The notes under the pieces: model-generated
What the model was told of the DNA's origin: nothing
The model's input: the letters and a program-made list of their open reading frames with translations, nothing else
Database searches by the model: none
Made by a program: the position numbers and the translations under genes
In this document: piece after piece, positions 11,028 to 20,836 of the stretch
Layout of the letters: each line of letters begins with the position of its first letter
How positions within the stretch are numbered: position 1 is the stretch's first letter
From: Curvularia sp. ZM96
Lineage: Eukaryota > Ascomycota > Dothideomycetes > Pleosporales > Pleosporaceae
Direction: 5' to 3'
Length of the DNA stretch: 64,000 bases
Assembly: GCA_022457065.1 (NCBI GenBank)
Contig: JAJGBQ010000003.1
Span: 4,836,001-4,900,000 of the forward strand

Positions 11028-11258
11028 TGATGAAGATGCGGAGACTAGAGAACATGTGCCTCCAGCGACCGGAAGCGTGTTTTACCTATGGTCAACATAA
11101 GTTACCAATACTCTAAGTTCAGCAGCTAATCTGGGTAAGGTCTAGCCTAAAGGCGTGCGATGATTAGCCCCAGAATGCTACTAAACGAGCACTGACGTAT
11201 GTCTCAATGAATTTGAGGAGCAACCGAAGTTGTTTGAAGTTTTCTGGTTTAGTAGCGG
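11028..11258 (+). repeat. diverged direct repeat, copy B
   Basis: This copy begins 95 bp after the stop of the HET-S-like gene and aligns in direct orientation with 5267-5498. About 40 bp just before it (10988-11031) also match a third fragment at 13744-13788. No coding capacity is visible. Confidence 0.7.
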
Positions 11259-12074
11259 TGTCCAAATTCAACCAAAGCTGACCCACGCCAATTTCCTTCT
11301 ACTATTTCAATACCTGATTCCAAATATCGTACTGCGAGATGGCACTCGTATATCTCACATAAGTTAAAGAAAGAGATTGAGAGGACTAGCGGTTGGCCAG
11401 TTTAAAAAAGCGAGACTGGGTCATTTAGCGAAATGCGTGTGGCGGTCAATTCGGCAAGTGGCGAGGAACTTACGGTACTTGCAGATGACTTCTGGTTTGG
11501 AAGCGTGTGGGAGAGAGCGGCCCTTGTAGTTGTTCAGAGACTAGCAGGGCCGGCGGCTGCTATCTTTTGTGAGAAAGTCGCTGGTGCTCACGGTCCGTTG
11601 TCGTTTGCGGGCCTCGCGCGTCCATGCTGAAGGCAAGCTGCACACCTTCGCTGAGATGGATACGGGCGGTGGCGTCGATTCTGAGCGCCGTGACGATGTT
11701 CTCCAGCGTTTCCGTCAAGGTTGTCGACGCGGCTGGGAGTGGGAAGGAGAAGGCAGTGAGCTAGAATGTCGTAGGCTTGACAAGCTGCGGTGCCTTCGCA
11801 ACCGCGATACGCAAAGCGGTTAGACTGCGCATATGGGAGGGAGCGCTGAGAGTTTGCCCCGTTCTCAGGTCCAACCAAAAGGGACCTCCTTCTTCTCCAG
11901 GAAAGGCTCGGTGTAACGACTACGACCTCAACCTTATCGACAACGCTACAACCAGCAGGAAGAAGAACGGCGAGTCCGGTTTGATGCTGAAGTTTAGCCA
12001 GCTAATCGAAGCATTGATTGGTGGACAGACACAATGACAGTAAGTCCTTTCTCTCGAAAGAGATATTGAATTGA
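11259..12074. other. gene-free stretch upstream of APH gene
   Basis: The short frames here (for example 11433-11630 and 11569-11823) show no recognisable domains. A GTAAGT at 12040 and a CACGCAG at 12081-12087 could form an intron in the leader of the downstream kinase-like gene. Confidence 0.35.
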
Positions 12075-13050
12075 ATGACTCACGCAGGGCAAAAGCCTAT
12101 CGCTGCACTTCAAGCAGCCGCAATGCCCGAATTGTACAGCGCAATGCCTTCCAGTCCAAAGATCAATGTACTATATCTAGCCCCAGGGCATGAAATCATC
12201 AGCCCGGACCAGCTAAGGGCTTCGGACCCAGAGATACTAGCTACGGGAGCGAGTACGCAGCTCGCGAAGCTGTCGCCCACTACGTTGGTGAAATATGGCA
12301 CTCACGCGTCTCTTATTGAAGCTAAAAATATGTTATACGTATCTCAAAACACATTAGTACCCGTTCCAAGATTGTTTGCAGCATACGCATACGGGCCTCT
12401 AGACCGAGACGTTGACGATTTTGGGAGTGTTTACGATACATATATCTTCATGGAGTTTATTGAGGGCGAAGACCTAGGAAAGTCATGGGTGAAATACAAT
12501 CCTGCTGAGAAGGAAATGATCGCGATGGACCTGAAGAAGCATATGGCAGAGCTTCGCTCCCTTCCACCGGCTGGCTACATCGGATCTGTGTGCGAGGGCC
12601 CAGTCACTGACATTATACTCGAATGGTCTACAACGTTGAGAGGTCAGTCCCAACACGCATATCAAGATGTCTATGGCAAAATCTCTAATACGGCCTCTAG
12701 GTCCGTTCAGAAGCGAAGAAGAATTCAACAATACGATTGCCGACACCTTTGTCCAGAGTTCAAAGGGCCAGATTGGACCCTACATCCGTGGCATGCTTGA
12801 TACACACAAGCATGGCATTGTCTTCACACATGGGGATCTTCGACCTGATAACGTCATTGTCAAGGATGGTCGTGTAACAGCAATTATTGACTGGGAGATG
12901 GCAGGGTGGTACCCAGATTATTGGGAGTTTGCCAAAGCATTCTATCTCGAACAGTTTGTGGATGACTGGGCGTCACAGTTGCTACACGTTCTTACGCCTT
13001 ATTATTGTGAGCAGATGATGTATGCTAAGTTGATGAGTATGTTATGGTAG
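12075..13050 (+). CDS. aminoglycoside phosphotransferase (APH)-fold kinase-like protein
   Basis: Two exons, 12075-12642 and 12701-13050, separated by a 58-nt intron (GTCAGT...CCTCTAG) that restores one frame of 305 aa. The C-terminal half carries the family catalytic motif HGDLRPDN and the metal-binding DWEMAGWYP. The N-terminal lobe includes VKYG and EAKNMLYV, matching the lysine and alpha-C region, and FMEFIEG matches the hinge. Fungal members of this family are numerous; most are of unknown substrate, and antibiotic resistance should not be assumed. The start is uncertain: an in-frame stop lies just before 12075, and if 12040-12087 is a leader intron, translation would begin at the ATG at 12123. 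The C terminus is at the short end for the family. Confidence 0.75.
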
Positions 13051-13743
13051 CTAAGGGATTGGCGCGCGGTACTGGATACCTACTATCGGCGGTAATACGA
13101 CAGGAGGCAGCGCGGTCGCTGATCCCACCAGTTGCGGAAAGCCGGCGAGGAAGCTGGTGGACCTTGGCAAGTCTCTGAGCCTGTCCTCGGGCCAGAAGTG
13201 ACTGAAGGGTGCCTAAGCTGGCGAGCGGTACCGGACTTGTTCAGGTTTGAAATGATCCCCAAGCATGCAGGTAAATCAGGCGGACGTCGAGACACATATG
13301 AACTTCTTCAAGGACCATGCCATATTTACGGGTGGCTGGGTCATGAGCCAAGGCCATGGCAGCCGCTCCAAGCTGCGTGTCTGTCGGCGCTGACTAGAGA
13401 AGCAACGCCGTTCAAGTGGAGCTACAGCTAGAAGGGCACATCATTTGTCGCCGGTGCGGTACATAGTCAACGTGGTGACACCTAGTGAGGAGCTAACTCG
13501 TGCAGCATTGCTGATGAAAGTGCAGAAGATAATCGACAAGCTACGAGTGGTTGAATGTGAGATAGATGTGCTGGCCGACGTGTGGGAGGCTGTGACGGCG
13601 CCTTCGGAACGACATGATCTGGAGCGCTACTGTAACCGTCCGTACCAAGGCAAACATGAGTAACTGAGTTGGCTGTGACAAGGCCAGGGTCCCGGTGCGG
13701 CGCTGTGGGAGAGGCTGCCAGGACAAATTAGAGCGCCTGGGGA

Positions 13744-13788
13744 ACTGCTGCAGATCTGTTATATCACAAGCTTCTTTTGGGATTGAGG
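13744..13788 (+). repeat. locus repeat, partial copy C
   Basis: About 40 bp match 10988-11031, the left edge of copy B, with few mismatches (shared core GATCTGTTATAT-ACAAGCTT-TTT-G-GA-TGA). Similarity ends where copy B continues into the segment shared with copy A. Confidence 0.5.
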
Positions 13789-14249
13789 TGTACTAGAACC
13801 CATAAAGTTATCTCAGTGAAGAAGTTACAGTGAGAGTAGTGTATGACCAGTAAAATGCTCCAAGAATATGCTCTTGGATGTGTCTCTCGAAAGGTCTCGG
13901 CAGATACGAAAGCTTGTGGCGATATTTCAAATGCCCTTCAAACTGACATATTGGTGTAACATCTTTCTTCAGGCGTTGGTGATAGTCAGGCGTCTCAACA
14001 AGAGACTTCGCGTTGGCTTGAAGTAGTGTATGACGGATAACGCACCGATGGTTCTTCGATGGCAGAAAGTGTAGGCCTTGGCTGCCCTTTTGCGTCGACG
14101 ACCCGCCCCAATTGCATGGCCAAGTGCACCAGCTGTGCTCATCGCAGCTGTCACCCCGATAACGGGGTATTGTGGATACTTGCGGACGAGTGTCAAAACC
14201 AGAAGTGAACACTTGTTGCCGATGCGCAATGAACGGGAGGAAAATATAC

Positions 14250-14306
14250 CCGCGGGTGTCAGTTGGATCTGTCGGAAGCCCAAGGCGCCTTGGATCCCGC
14301 GGGAAC
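14250..14306. promoter_or_regulatory. two CCGCGG palindromes upstream of citrate-type carrier
   Basis: CCGCGG occurs at 14250-14255 (CCCGCGGG context) and 14297-14302, about 190-240 bp before the carrier ATG. The second lies in the 12-mer TCCCGCGGGAAC (14295-14306), which is exactly repeated at 15752-15763 upstream of the MFS gene. Two abutting CGG half-sites are a typical Zn2Cys6 target. Confidence 0.4.
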
Positions 14307-14491
14307 GGGCCCATCCTAATTTGGCAATCCGAGCCTGCTTTCTAAATCTGTTTCCTACCCGTGGATGCCTACTACAAGCCTTGACATCACATTGATCAAC
14401 ACGCGATAGAACCACTGCAGTATATACTATCTCGAATGCCTGAAGATATGGCAAAGTTCATAGAGTCTACACTAAGAACTCAATTTCCACC

Positions 14492-15427
14492 ATGAGCGCG
14501 TCCGTTGCTTCAGCTCCTGTTGACAGCAAACAACCATTCAGAAGTCTCAACACAACCCCTAGAACAGCGGCTCCCAAGAAATCTCCGACCGCCATCGTAT
14601 CGTTAATTTCTGGTGCTGTCGCTGGAGGTGTTGAGGCAACAGCAACATATCCGTTCGAATTCGCCAAAACACGCGCTCAGCTCCAAGTGGGCGTTTCCAG
14701 CTCGAGAAACCCTTTTACTGTTCTTGCCCAAGTCGCCAAAACCGACGGATTCGGGGCTATCTATACCGGCTGTTCTACTCTGATTGTTGGCACTGCCTTC
14801 AAAGCTGGCGTTCGCTTCCTCTCTTTCGACTCCATCCGCACCCGCCTCGCCGATGAACGCGGTGTACTCTCTCCAGCTCGAGGCTTACTAGCTGGCATGC
14901 TGGCCGGCGCAGTCGAGAGCATCGTCGCAGTCACCCCAACAGAGCGTGTCAAGACTGCTCTGATTGACAACGCAAAGGGCAGCACGGAACGCTACCGGGG
15001 AGGCTTCCACGCATCGAGAGTCATCCTGCAAACCGATGGTATAGCTGGGCTATACCGAGGGTTGGTATCCACCACGGCGAAGCAATCAGCTACTTCGGCG
15101 GTTCGCATGGGATCATACAATGTGCTGAAGGAGTTTGCGCGACGGAAGAGTCTCCCCCAGAACAGCGCAGTTACTTTTGGCATGGGTGCTGTCGCTGGTG
15201 TAATCACCGTGTATGCAACACAGCCTTTCGATACTATCAAAACACAGGCACAAAGTGCTCAAGGTGCGAACACGAAAGATGCTTTCCGAAGCGTCTTACT
15301 GAAGGGAGGAGTGCGAGGCTTCTGGAGTGGCAGCACGATGCGTCTGGGCAGGCTAGTCTTGAGTGGTGGCATTGTATTCACGGTTTACGAGAAGGTTGCA
15401 GATCTATTGACCCCCTCCACCATATAG
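14492..15427 (+). CDS. CTP1: mitochondrial tricarboxylate/citrate carrier (SLC25 family)
   Basis: This intronless frame encodes 311 aa, the normal length for the family. Three tandem mitochondrial-carrier repeats each carry the PxxxxK/R signature: PFEFAKT near residue 55, PTERVKT near 150 and PFDTIKT near 248. The second-repeat signature PTERVKT and the AGGVEATATYPFEFAKTRAQL segment are characteristic of the citrate/tricarboxylate branch. Six transmembrane helices are expected in the inner mitochondrial membrane. It would exchange matrix citrate for cytosolic malate or another tricarboxylate, feeding cytosolic acetyl-CoA and NADPH metabolism. The start sits directly after an ACC leader and is well supported. 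The symbol is by family resemblance only. Confidence 0.85.
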   Translation: MSASVASAPVDSKQPFRSLNTTPRTAAPKKSPTAIVSLISGAVAGGVEATATYPFEFAKTRAQLQVGVSSSRNPFTVLAQVAKTDGFGAIYTGCSTLIVGTAFKAGVRFLSFDSIRTRLADERGVLSPARGLLAGMLAGAVESIVAVTPTERVKTALIDNAKGSTERYRGGFHASRVILQTDGIAGLYRGLVSTTAKQSATSAVRMGSYNVLKEFARRKSLPQNSAVTFGMGAVAGVITVYATQPFDTIKTQAQSAQGANTKDAFRSVLLKGGVRGFWSGSTMRLGRLVLSGGIVFTVYEKVADLLTPSTI

Positions 15428-15679
15428 CAACGACAAATGCTTTTGATTCTGATGACTCCATCGGTCCGCTCATGGTGTTTTTTGCAAGTGATGTGCCGTG
15501 CCCCATTTTGCCATCAACGTCGTGCATGATTCCTTACCGATCGCGACATGCCCTACAAGAGGTTTCTGTAGGGATATTGAACTTCTACATGCATGAATGC
15601 ATCGCGCGATTTGCCCTCGCCTATCACCCTGTCATGTTTTTTCTTGGATATCTCACCTGTCTACATCACTATCAAGCTC

Positions 15680-15763
15680 CCGCGGTAGTATCCTACTTTG
15701 AAGGGGCGACGGAACAACTCGCTCTTATCCGCGGGACAGCTGCATCCAGCTTCCCGCGGGAAC
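15680..15763. promoter_or_regulatory. three CCGCGG palindromes upstream of MFS transporter
   Basis: CCGCGG occurs at 15680-15685, 15729-15734 and 15754-15759, about 365-445 bp before the MFS start codon. The middle site reads TCCGCGGG, which fits the yeast pleiotropic drug response element TCCGYGGR. The last lies in TCCCGCGGGAAC, shared exactly with the citrate-carrier promoter. Confidence 0.45.
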
Positions 15764-16125
15764 AAAATGACCCCGCCTCCGTCTCGAGGGCGGCATGCTC
15801 GCTTAGATTCCAACTAATCGGTCGGAACGGTTCCATTAACCAAATGACTACTGGCTTCCTCCTAGGCTGTGCCTTGGCCATCCCAATCGTTTGTTAGTCG
15901 CGGGGCCCCGCACGCTTGGTAACTCTGGGGACTTTCTAGCGAGCTCGCAGAAGGCAAGTCTACCAATATGGCCCGATGCGCTACGGCGACGCCTCTTCCA
16001 AGGCAAGAAGTCTATATAACACGGGCTCGCATCGTTATGGAGTCATCACAGATTTTTGTCTACTCCGCAGCTCCTCTTTGACAGATACTTCTTCTTGCGC
16101 TCGAATAGCATTTTTGTTGAGCAAG

Positions 16126-17807
16126 ATGACAGAAAAGCGTTCTGTCGACATCGTTGACGAGAAGACGGCGGATGCTGAGTTCAAGGAAGTCGTTGCCGAT
16201 CGCAATGGTCAGATCACACCCCAGCAGATACAAGCCCGTTTCGAAACTCTTCGTCACTTGAGTGAAGACCAGATGGCTGCATTGAACAAGCAGCTCGTCA
16301 AGAAGCTCGATTGGAGGCTAATGCCTTGCATCACCCTCATGTTCCTTATGAAGTAAGATTCTTCTTAACAAGACGCGACTTGTTTGTGAACAAAGTTAAC
16401 AGCCTACTTAGTTATCTCGACCGTATCAACGTTTCCAATGCACGCCTCGCTGGGCTTCAAAAAGATCTACACATGACGGATACTCTATGGAACACTGGTA
16501 TCTCGACTTTCTATGTGGGGTATCTTATCGGTCAGCTTCCGGGCAACCTCTGGCTTGCCAAAGCGGATCCAAGGTGGCTTTTGCCCTCAATGATGATGGC
16601 CTGGAGTATTGGGACGATTTGCATGCCAGCCATGACCAGTGGTGCGGGCTTCGCAGTATGCCGCTTCTTTATCGGCCTATCGGAGGCACCGTTCTTCCCT
16701 GGTATAACACTGAGTAAGTCCTTGTTTGCATTCAAGACACAACTCTATGGACTTTGCCACTAACATAAACTAGTGACATCGTCATGGTACACCAAGGAAG
16801 AAAACCCGATGCGCATGGCGATCTGGCATGCAGGAAACACCATGTCCAACATCTTATCTGGATTCTTGGCTGCAGCTATCCTTGAGAACATGGATGACAT
16901 TCTCAATCTCCATGCGTGGCAGTGGTTCTTCATAATTGAAGGAGCTGTCTCTATTCTTGTCGCAGGTGTTGCTTACATTCTGCTTCCATCATGGCCGCAT
17001 AACACGAGGTGGTTGTCAAAGGAGGAGTCGGAAATGGCACAATACCGGGTCCAAGTATCCAACGGTGGCCATTATGAGGAAATAGGCGGAACATGGTCTG
17101 GACTCAAGGAGGCCGCTAAAGATCCGTTTACATGGTTCTTTTGCTTGATGCATTTCGCCCTCGTCACTGCGCAAAGTTTCAAAGATTTCCTACCATCTGT
17201 ACGTCACAACTCTACAGCATCCTTTAGAGTTCTTATGGCTGACCATTCCGCTTTATAGATTATGAAAACATTCAAGTTCGACACACTTACCACCTACCTC
17301 GTTCAAGCCCCTCCCTACGCCATCGCCTACGCCGTCGCATGCGGTCTCGCATACTCTTCCGGCCGTTTTCAAGAATCCTACTACCACATCATCATCCCCA
17401 TACTCTTCAGTGCGGCAGGCTGCAGCATGCTCATCGGAACTCTCAATATCGGCGCCCGCTACTTTGGCCTCGTGCTCCTCATCAGTGGTACCTATTCCGG
17501 TCTCAATCTTCAACTGAGCTGGGAGACAACACTCGTGCCAGCTCCACGCAGCAAGAAAGCGGCACTTATTGCCATCGCCAATTGCATCAGCCAAGTTAGT
17601 CATTGGTTTAGCCCGTACTTCTTCCCAACTTCCCAAGAGCCATTTTACAGGCTGGGTGGTGGCTTGATCCTAGTAGGGTGTCTTCTTACTTTTGTCTCAG
17701 CAAGCTTGGTGAAATGGCGCGCGAAGAGGCTGAATAAGAAGCTGGATGAAGCTGAAGGTTGGTCGGAGCATGGAGGCGTCGAACGTGGATGGAGATATGT
17801 GTACTGA
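16126..17807 (+). CDS. MFS transporter, anion:cation symporter (DAL5/allantoate permease-like)
   Basis: Four exons: 16126-16352, 16412-16713, 16774-17198 and 17259-17807. The three introns (59, 60 and 60 nt) have GTAAGA, GTAAGT and GTACGT donors; phases agree throughout and give 500 aa. The N-terminal cytoplasmic stretch is about 60 residues. The first helix leads into the family hallmark NYLDRINVSNARL. About 12 hydrophobic segments follow, with the motif FFIGLSEAPFFPG near helix 4 and SWYTKEENPMRMAIW in the next loop. These are typical of the ACS family, which takes up allantoate, nicotinate, pantothenate, biotin or other organic anions at the plasma membrane. The exact substrate cannot be read. 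The long hydrophilic middle loop and the basic C terminus (KWRAKRLNKK) are normal. Confidence 0.88.
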
Positions 17808-18510
17808 TGGGATGACGTTTCGAGGAAATTTTCCTGTAATGATTTGATGATTAGTTGTTCCTTCTTTGTTATTGGATTGCGCTAATATAGAAATCACATA
17901 TGCCAACGAGAAGATTTTAATCAAATGCGTTCGTGACTGTATACACATCTCGAAATCCTCCTGTGCTTACATGACACTCCATTGTACTTTCTTGCATGGT
18001 TAGGCGGGAATAAAGCGCTTTTAGGGCTCAGATAACTGGTTTAGAGTAGCTTGTACGATACTTAGTAACTTAAAACCGCACTACGGGAATTTCTTATCGT
18101 GGAAATAAACGTAAGTGAAAGCAACGGGCTTGCTTGGCACTAAGTAATCGCATCATCACTCATTCGTGAAGACACATTGTAAAACTCAAAAAAACCCTCA
18201 ATCTTCGTTCTATTATACATGTATGGGCATAATAAGAGTTGGATCCATTCAACGATAAGAAAACAATAACTTGGTCATCGACGGGCAGCGCTGTGCAAAG
18301 AAGTACCCAACCGCAACCCCAAAGTGACCACCCAACAAGGCAAACCTTGGAATGTCTATACAACCTTTCTCGGTAGACTCTTGCGATAAGAAGTTCCGCA
18401 CGGCCTCCACTCATACGCCAAGTCAAAGAGCACAATCGGTTCCAAGCCTCGTGTCCGTAGAGACGCGATGAAATGACGGTCTTCAAGACTCCTGGACGCC
18501 TACATACCAG

Positions 18511-18837
18511 CTAGACATAAGCATATTTTTCATCCCATATACAGCATGTACAGGCTGCCCAGCTTGGGAAGCAGTTGGTGTTGTGGTAGTACTGAGTCCA
18601 TTTGTATGGCTTTTCGAAACGAGCTCGAATACTGTATTCATCTCCATCGTTTGTATTCATCTTCTCCGGCTCCATAAAGTGATGGGTGTTTTCCTCTTCT
18701 GCAGCGCTTGTTGTTGTTGCTTCGCCTGATACGTGTTCCTCCAGCCATTTTGTCGCACGAAGTAGCGTCTGCCCCAACATAAACGTGATGATCACGGTAG
18801 ACAGCATGAATTGCAAAAGCGTTGTTGGCGATACAGC
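18511..18837 (-). CDS. possible 3' exon of a small membrane protein (partial)
   Basis: On the minus strand a frame of 109 codons opens right after a CTAG splice-acceptor-like site and runs to TAG. It encodes a hydrophobic segment (FMLSTVIITFMLGQTLLRA), an acidic threonine-rich stretch and a tail with several Trp, Tyr and Cys residues (WAACTCCIW). Amino-acid composition looks protein-like, and an internal ATG could serve as start. I could not identify an upstream exon or a family, and it may be spurious. It lies immediately downstream of the GT32 gene on the same strand. Confidence 0.3.
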   Translation of the reverse strand, partial: AVSPTTLLQFMLSTVIITFMLGQTLLRATKWLEEHVSGEATTTSAAEEENTHHFMEPEKMNTNDGDEYSIRARFEKPYKWTQYYHNTNCFPSWAACTCCIWDEKYAYV

Positions 18838-18955
18838 CTAGTTTCTCTTTGCTGATGAGAAGATGACTTTGGCGTGTGGCTGACCATCTGTGATTCTCGG
18901 GAGATGTCAAGACTGGCCCTGAATTTTGACTCCGCTTTCAAATACGGTGGTAGCG

Positions 18956-19927
18956 TCATCTTCTGCGCTTAGTTTCACCTCCTTTATCATTCTTCCAGCT
19001 TCCAGCATAATGATGGGTCACGAGTTGTGGCGGTAGAAGTGCTTCTTGCTCTGGGCTGTATCTGTTTGCACTCGCTGCAAACGAACGGCCTGGCATGATT
19101 AAAACGTCCCCAATCGACACTGGCTGCAGGATGCTATGCACCTCAGTTGTGTTGATAGTGTGATGTTCCTTCTCCAAGCTTTTGAACACGCTCGTCGTTA
19201 AGCGTCGGGGACCTGTAAAGTCTACAACGTCTCCCATCATTTCTAATGTAAGGTTCTCAACCGGAACCTCATATTTTGCAGTTTTTTGCCGCACTTCGTT
19301 TAGAATGTCATCAACCACCTGCATCATATGGGGCGACCGGGGTCTAGACATTATAGTCCAGCTGGCGAATTGGCGGCCAAAGGGCTCTGGCCACCCTGCA
19401 TCAAACTCCCATCCCACTACAAGCGCAGCATCCTGATGTTCGACTGGTACCCATTCGTCGATAGGTACGCCTTCGCAAGACACGTCTAGATCATACCAGA
19501 TGCCACCTTGATCCCAAAGTAACAGATAGCGCAGCATGTCGGCTTTGTAGATAGGGATAGAGAATGCGAGGTAGGTCTGAACAATATCGGGGCGGAATGC
19601 AAACGCTTTACGAACGTAGTCATCGCCGCTCTCGTCAGTCATAAAGTGTGCTTTGTATTCGGGATTGCCTTTGATACAGGTGTCGGTCCAGTTGCGCGCT
19701 TCGTTGGAGATGCCTTTGGGGCCCAGCTTGTACCAGATAAGTTTTGGAATTCCATTTGTGTTGTTGTGCACGGCTTTTGAGGCTCCAGAGACTTCAGCAG
19801 TTGCTGACGTGGGAGCGATAAATTTGCCTTGGATAAAAAGGAAGTGGTAAACTAACCCGATTGTGCACAGCGCAATCAAAGTGTAGTAATTGAGGACTTT
19901 GGCCAGTTGCGGTGGTCGTGGCAACAT
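18956..19927 (-). CDS. GT32 family glycosyltransferase (OCH1-like alpha-1,6-mannosyltransferase)
   Basis: This single exon encodes 323 aa. Residues 15-35 (YTLIALCTIGLVYHFLFIQG) form one N-terminal signal-anchor, giving a type II Golgi membrane protein. The lumenal domain has the GT32 features IPKLIWYKLG, the sugar-binding segment KADMLRYLLLWDQGGIWYDLDV with its DxD metal site (DLD), and the C-terminal HHYAGSWK. Length fits OCH1 and the related mannosyl-inositolphosphorylceramide synthase catalytic subunits. The latter usually carry C-terminal membrane helices, which are absent here, so an OCH1-type role in N-glycan or related mannosylation is more likely. The ATG precedes a typical short cytoplasmic tail. 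Confidence 0.82.
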   Translation of the reverse strand: MLPRPPQLAKVLNYYTLIALCTIGLVYHFLFIQGKFIAPTSATAEVSGASKAVHNNTNGIPKLIWYKLGPKGISNEARNWTDTCIKGNPEYKAHFMTDESGDDYVRKAFAFRPDIVQTYLAFSIPIYKADMLRYLLLWDQGGIWYDLDVSCEGVPIDEWVPVEHQDAALVVGWEFDAGWPEPFGRQFASWTIMSRPRSPHMMQVVDDILNEVRQKTAKYEVPVENLTLEMMGDVVDFTGPRRLTTSVFKSLEKEHHTINTTEVHSILQPVSIGDVLIMPGRSFAASANRYSPEQEALLPPQLVTHHYAGSWKNDKGGETKRRR

Positions 19928-20518
19928 CTTGGAATCTTGGAAGGTTGAGAAAGAGATTCTCGCTGAAGCTCTCGCCAGATTATTCGCTGATTGGGATATC
20001 TACCTAATTATTCACACCTCCGATGCGACGCTAGGGATTTTTTAGGTACGCCTCGTTTACTACTCTTGCTACGCCGCATGCATGTGCAAGCGTGTCGTGT
20101 CACACACGCGCTCGTATTAGTGGGTCGCAAGCGACATTGGCAGGGCTCTATCTAAATTGGTCTGACCAGCATCCAATGATGGCCGTTGGTTTCAGGGGCG
20201 CTTTCGCCTTCAATGTGGGGCCAACAAACTTACCGGTCATGCAAGCGCCTTGGTGCCTGTTCCATCGTCCTTACCCCTTACGAAAGCGGTTGCACTAACA
20301 GGGTCGTGGATGAGCCGCAAAGGTTCACCTTCACTTGAGAGACCGAGATAGTTGAGATAGATAGCTAAAGGCAAAATCATGAGAGAGCCATTCTGGCAGT
20401 TGCGAACGAAGCGGACAAGCCATGTTTCACATTGCACTCGACCGTCACAACCCCCGATCGATGCACTTTATCCTCCCCAGAAGTGTGATATGAACAGGAA
20501 GAGTTCTTGCGCCTGTAA

Positions 20519-20836
20519 GCGCTGCATGGGAAAGCGCTGCTGTGCCTCTTCCATGCGTTTTACTACTGGCACAAGCAGATTGCACAAGGAGGCAGTGAGG
20601 TACATGTGTATGTACCGACTTCTTCGCACATTGGTGAGATACCTGCTGGTCAAGATATACAATACAAGCACTACAAAGACAGCAGCTACTATGATTCGGG
20701 TATTAATGAAGCACCACTCAAGTCAGCAGTGGAGAGGGGACAGCCATACTCCCAGGGTTTTAATGGATGGGCGGGCGCGCCGCCAAATAAACATGCGGCA
20801 ACATCCACGCCTGCACCAATACGGTATGAAACGTAA
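20519..20836 (+). CDS. possible C-terminal exon of an unknown protein (partial)
   Basis: The frame is open from just after a stop at 20516 to TAA at 20834. It reads as a short hydrophobic/aromatic segment (LLCLFHAFYYWHK) followed by a polar Tyr/Gly/Pro-rich tail (QPYSQGFNGWAGAPPNKH...PIRYET). That pattern resembles the last membrane helix and cytoplasmic tail of small fungal membrane proteins such as MARVEL-type. I found no convincing upstream exon or start, so this is either a decayed gene or a coincidence. Confidence 0.3.
   Translation, partial: ALHGKALLCLFHAFYYWHKQIAQGGSEVHVYVPTSSHIGEIPAGQDIQYKHYKDSSYYDSGINEAPLKSAVERGQPYSQGFNGWAGAPPNKHAATSTPAPIRYET

Larger units (their letters stand above)
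13051..14491. other. gene-free stretch, includes repeat fragment C and citrate-carrier promoter
   Basis: Frames at 13132-13431, 13445-13663 and on the minus strand at 13808-14454 lack recognisable motifs and I do not call them. A third fragment of the locus repeat is at 13744-13788. The last 250 bp contain two CCGCGG palindromes and are the promoter of the citrate-type carrier. Confidence 0.4.

Noticed and set aside
12075..13050. Antibiotic-resistance gene because of the APH domain
   Set aside because: Fungal APH-fold proteins are a large family of kinase-like proteins mostly unrelated to drug resistance; introns show it is a native fungal gene.
13808..14454. Overlapping 160-168 codon minus-strand frames upstream of the citrate-type carrier
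   Set aside because: Composition is promoter-like, two frames overlap each other, and no domain is recognisable.
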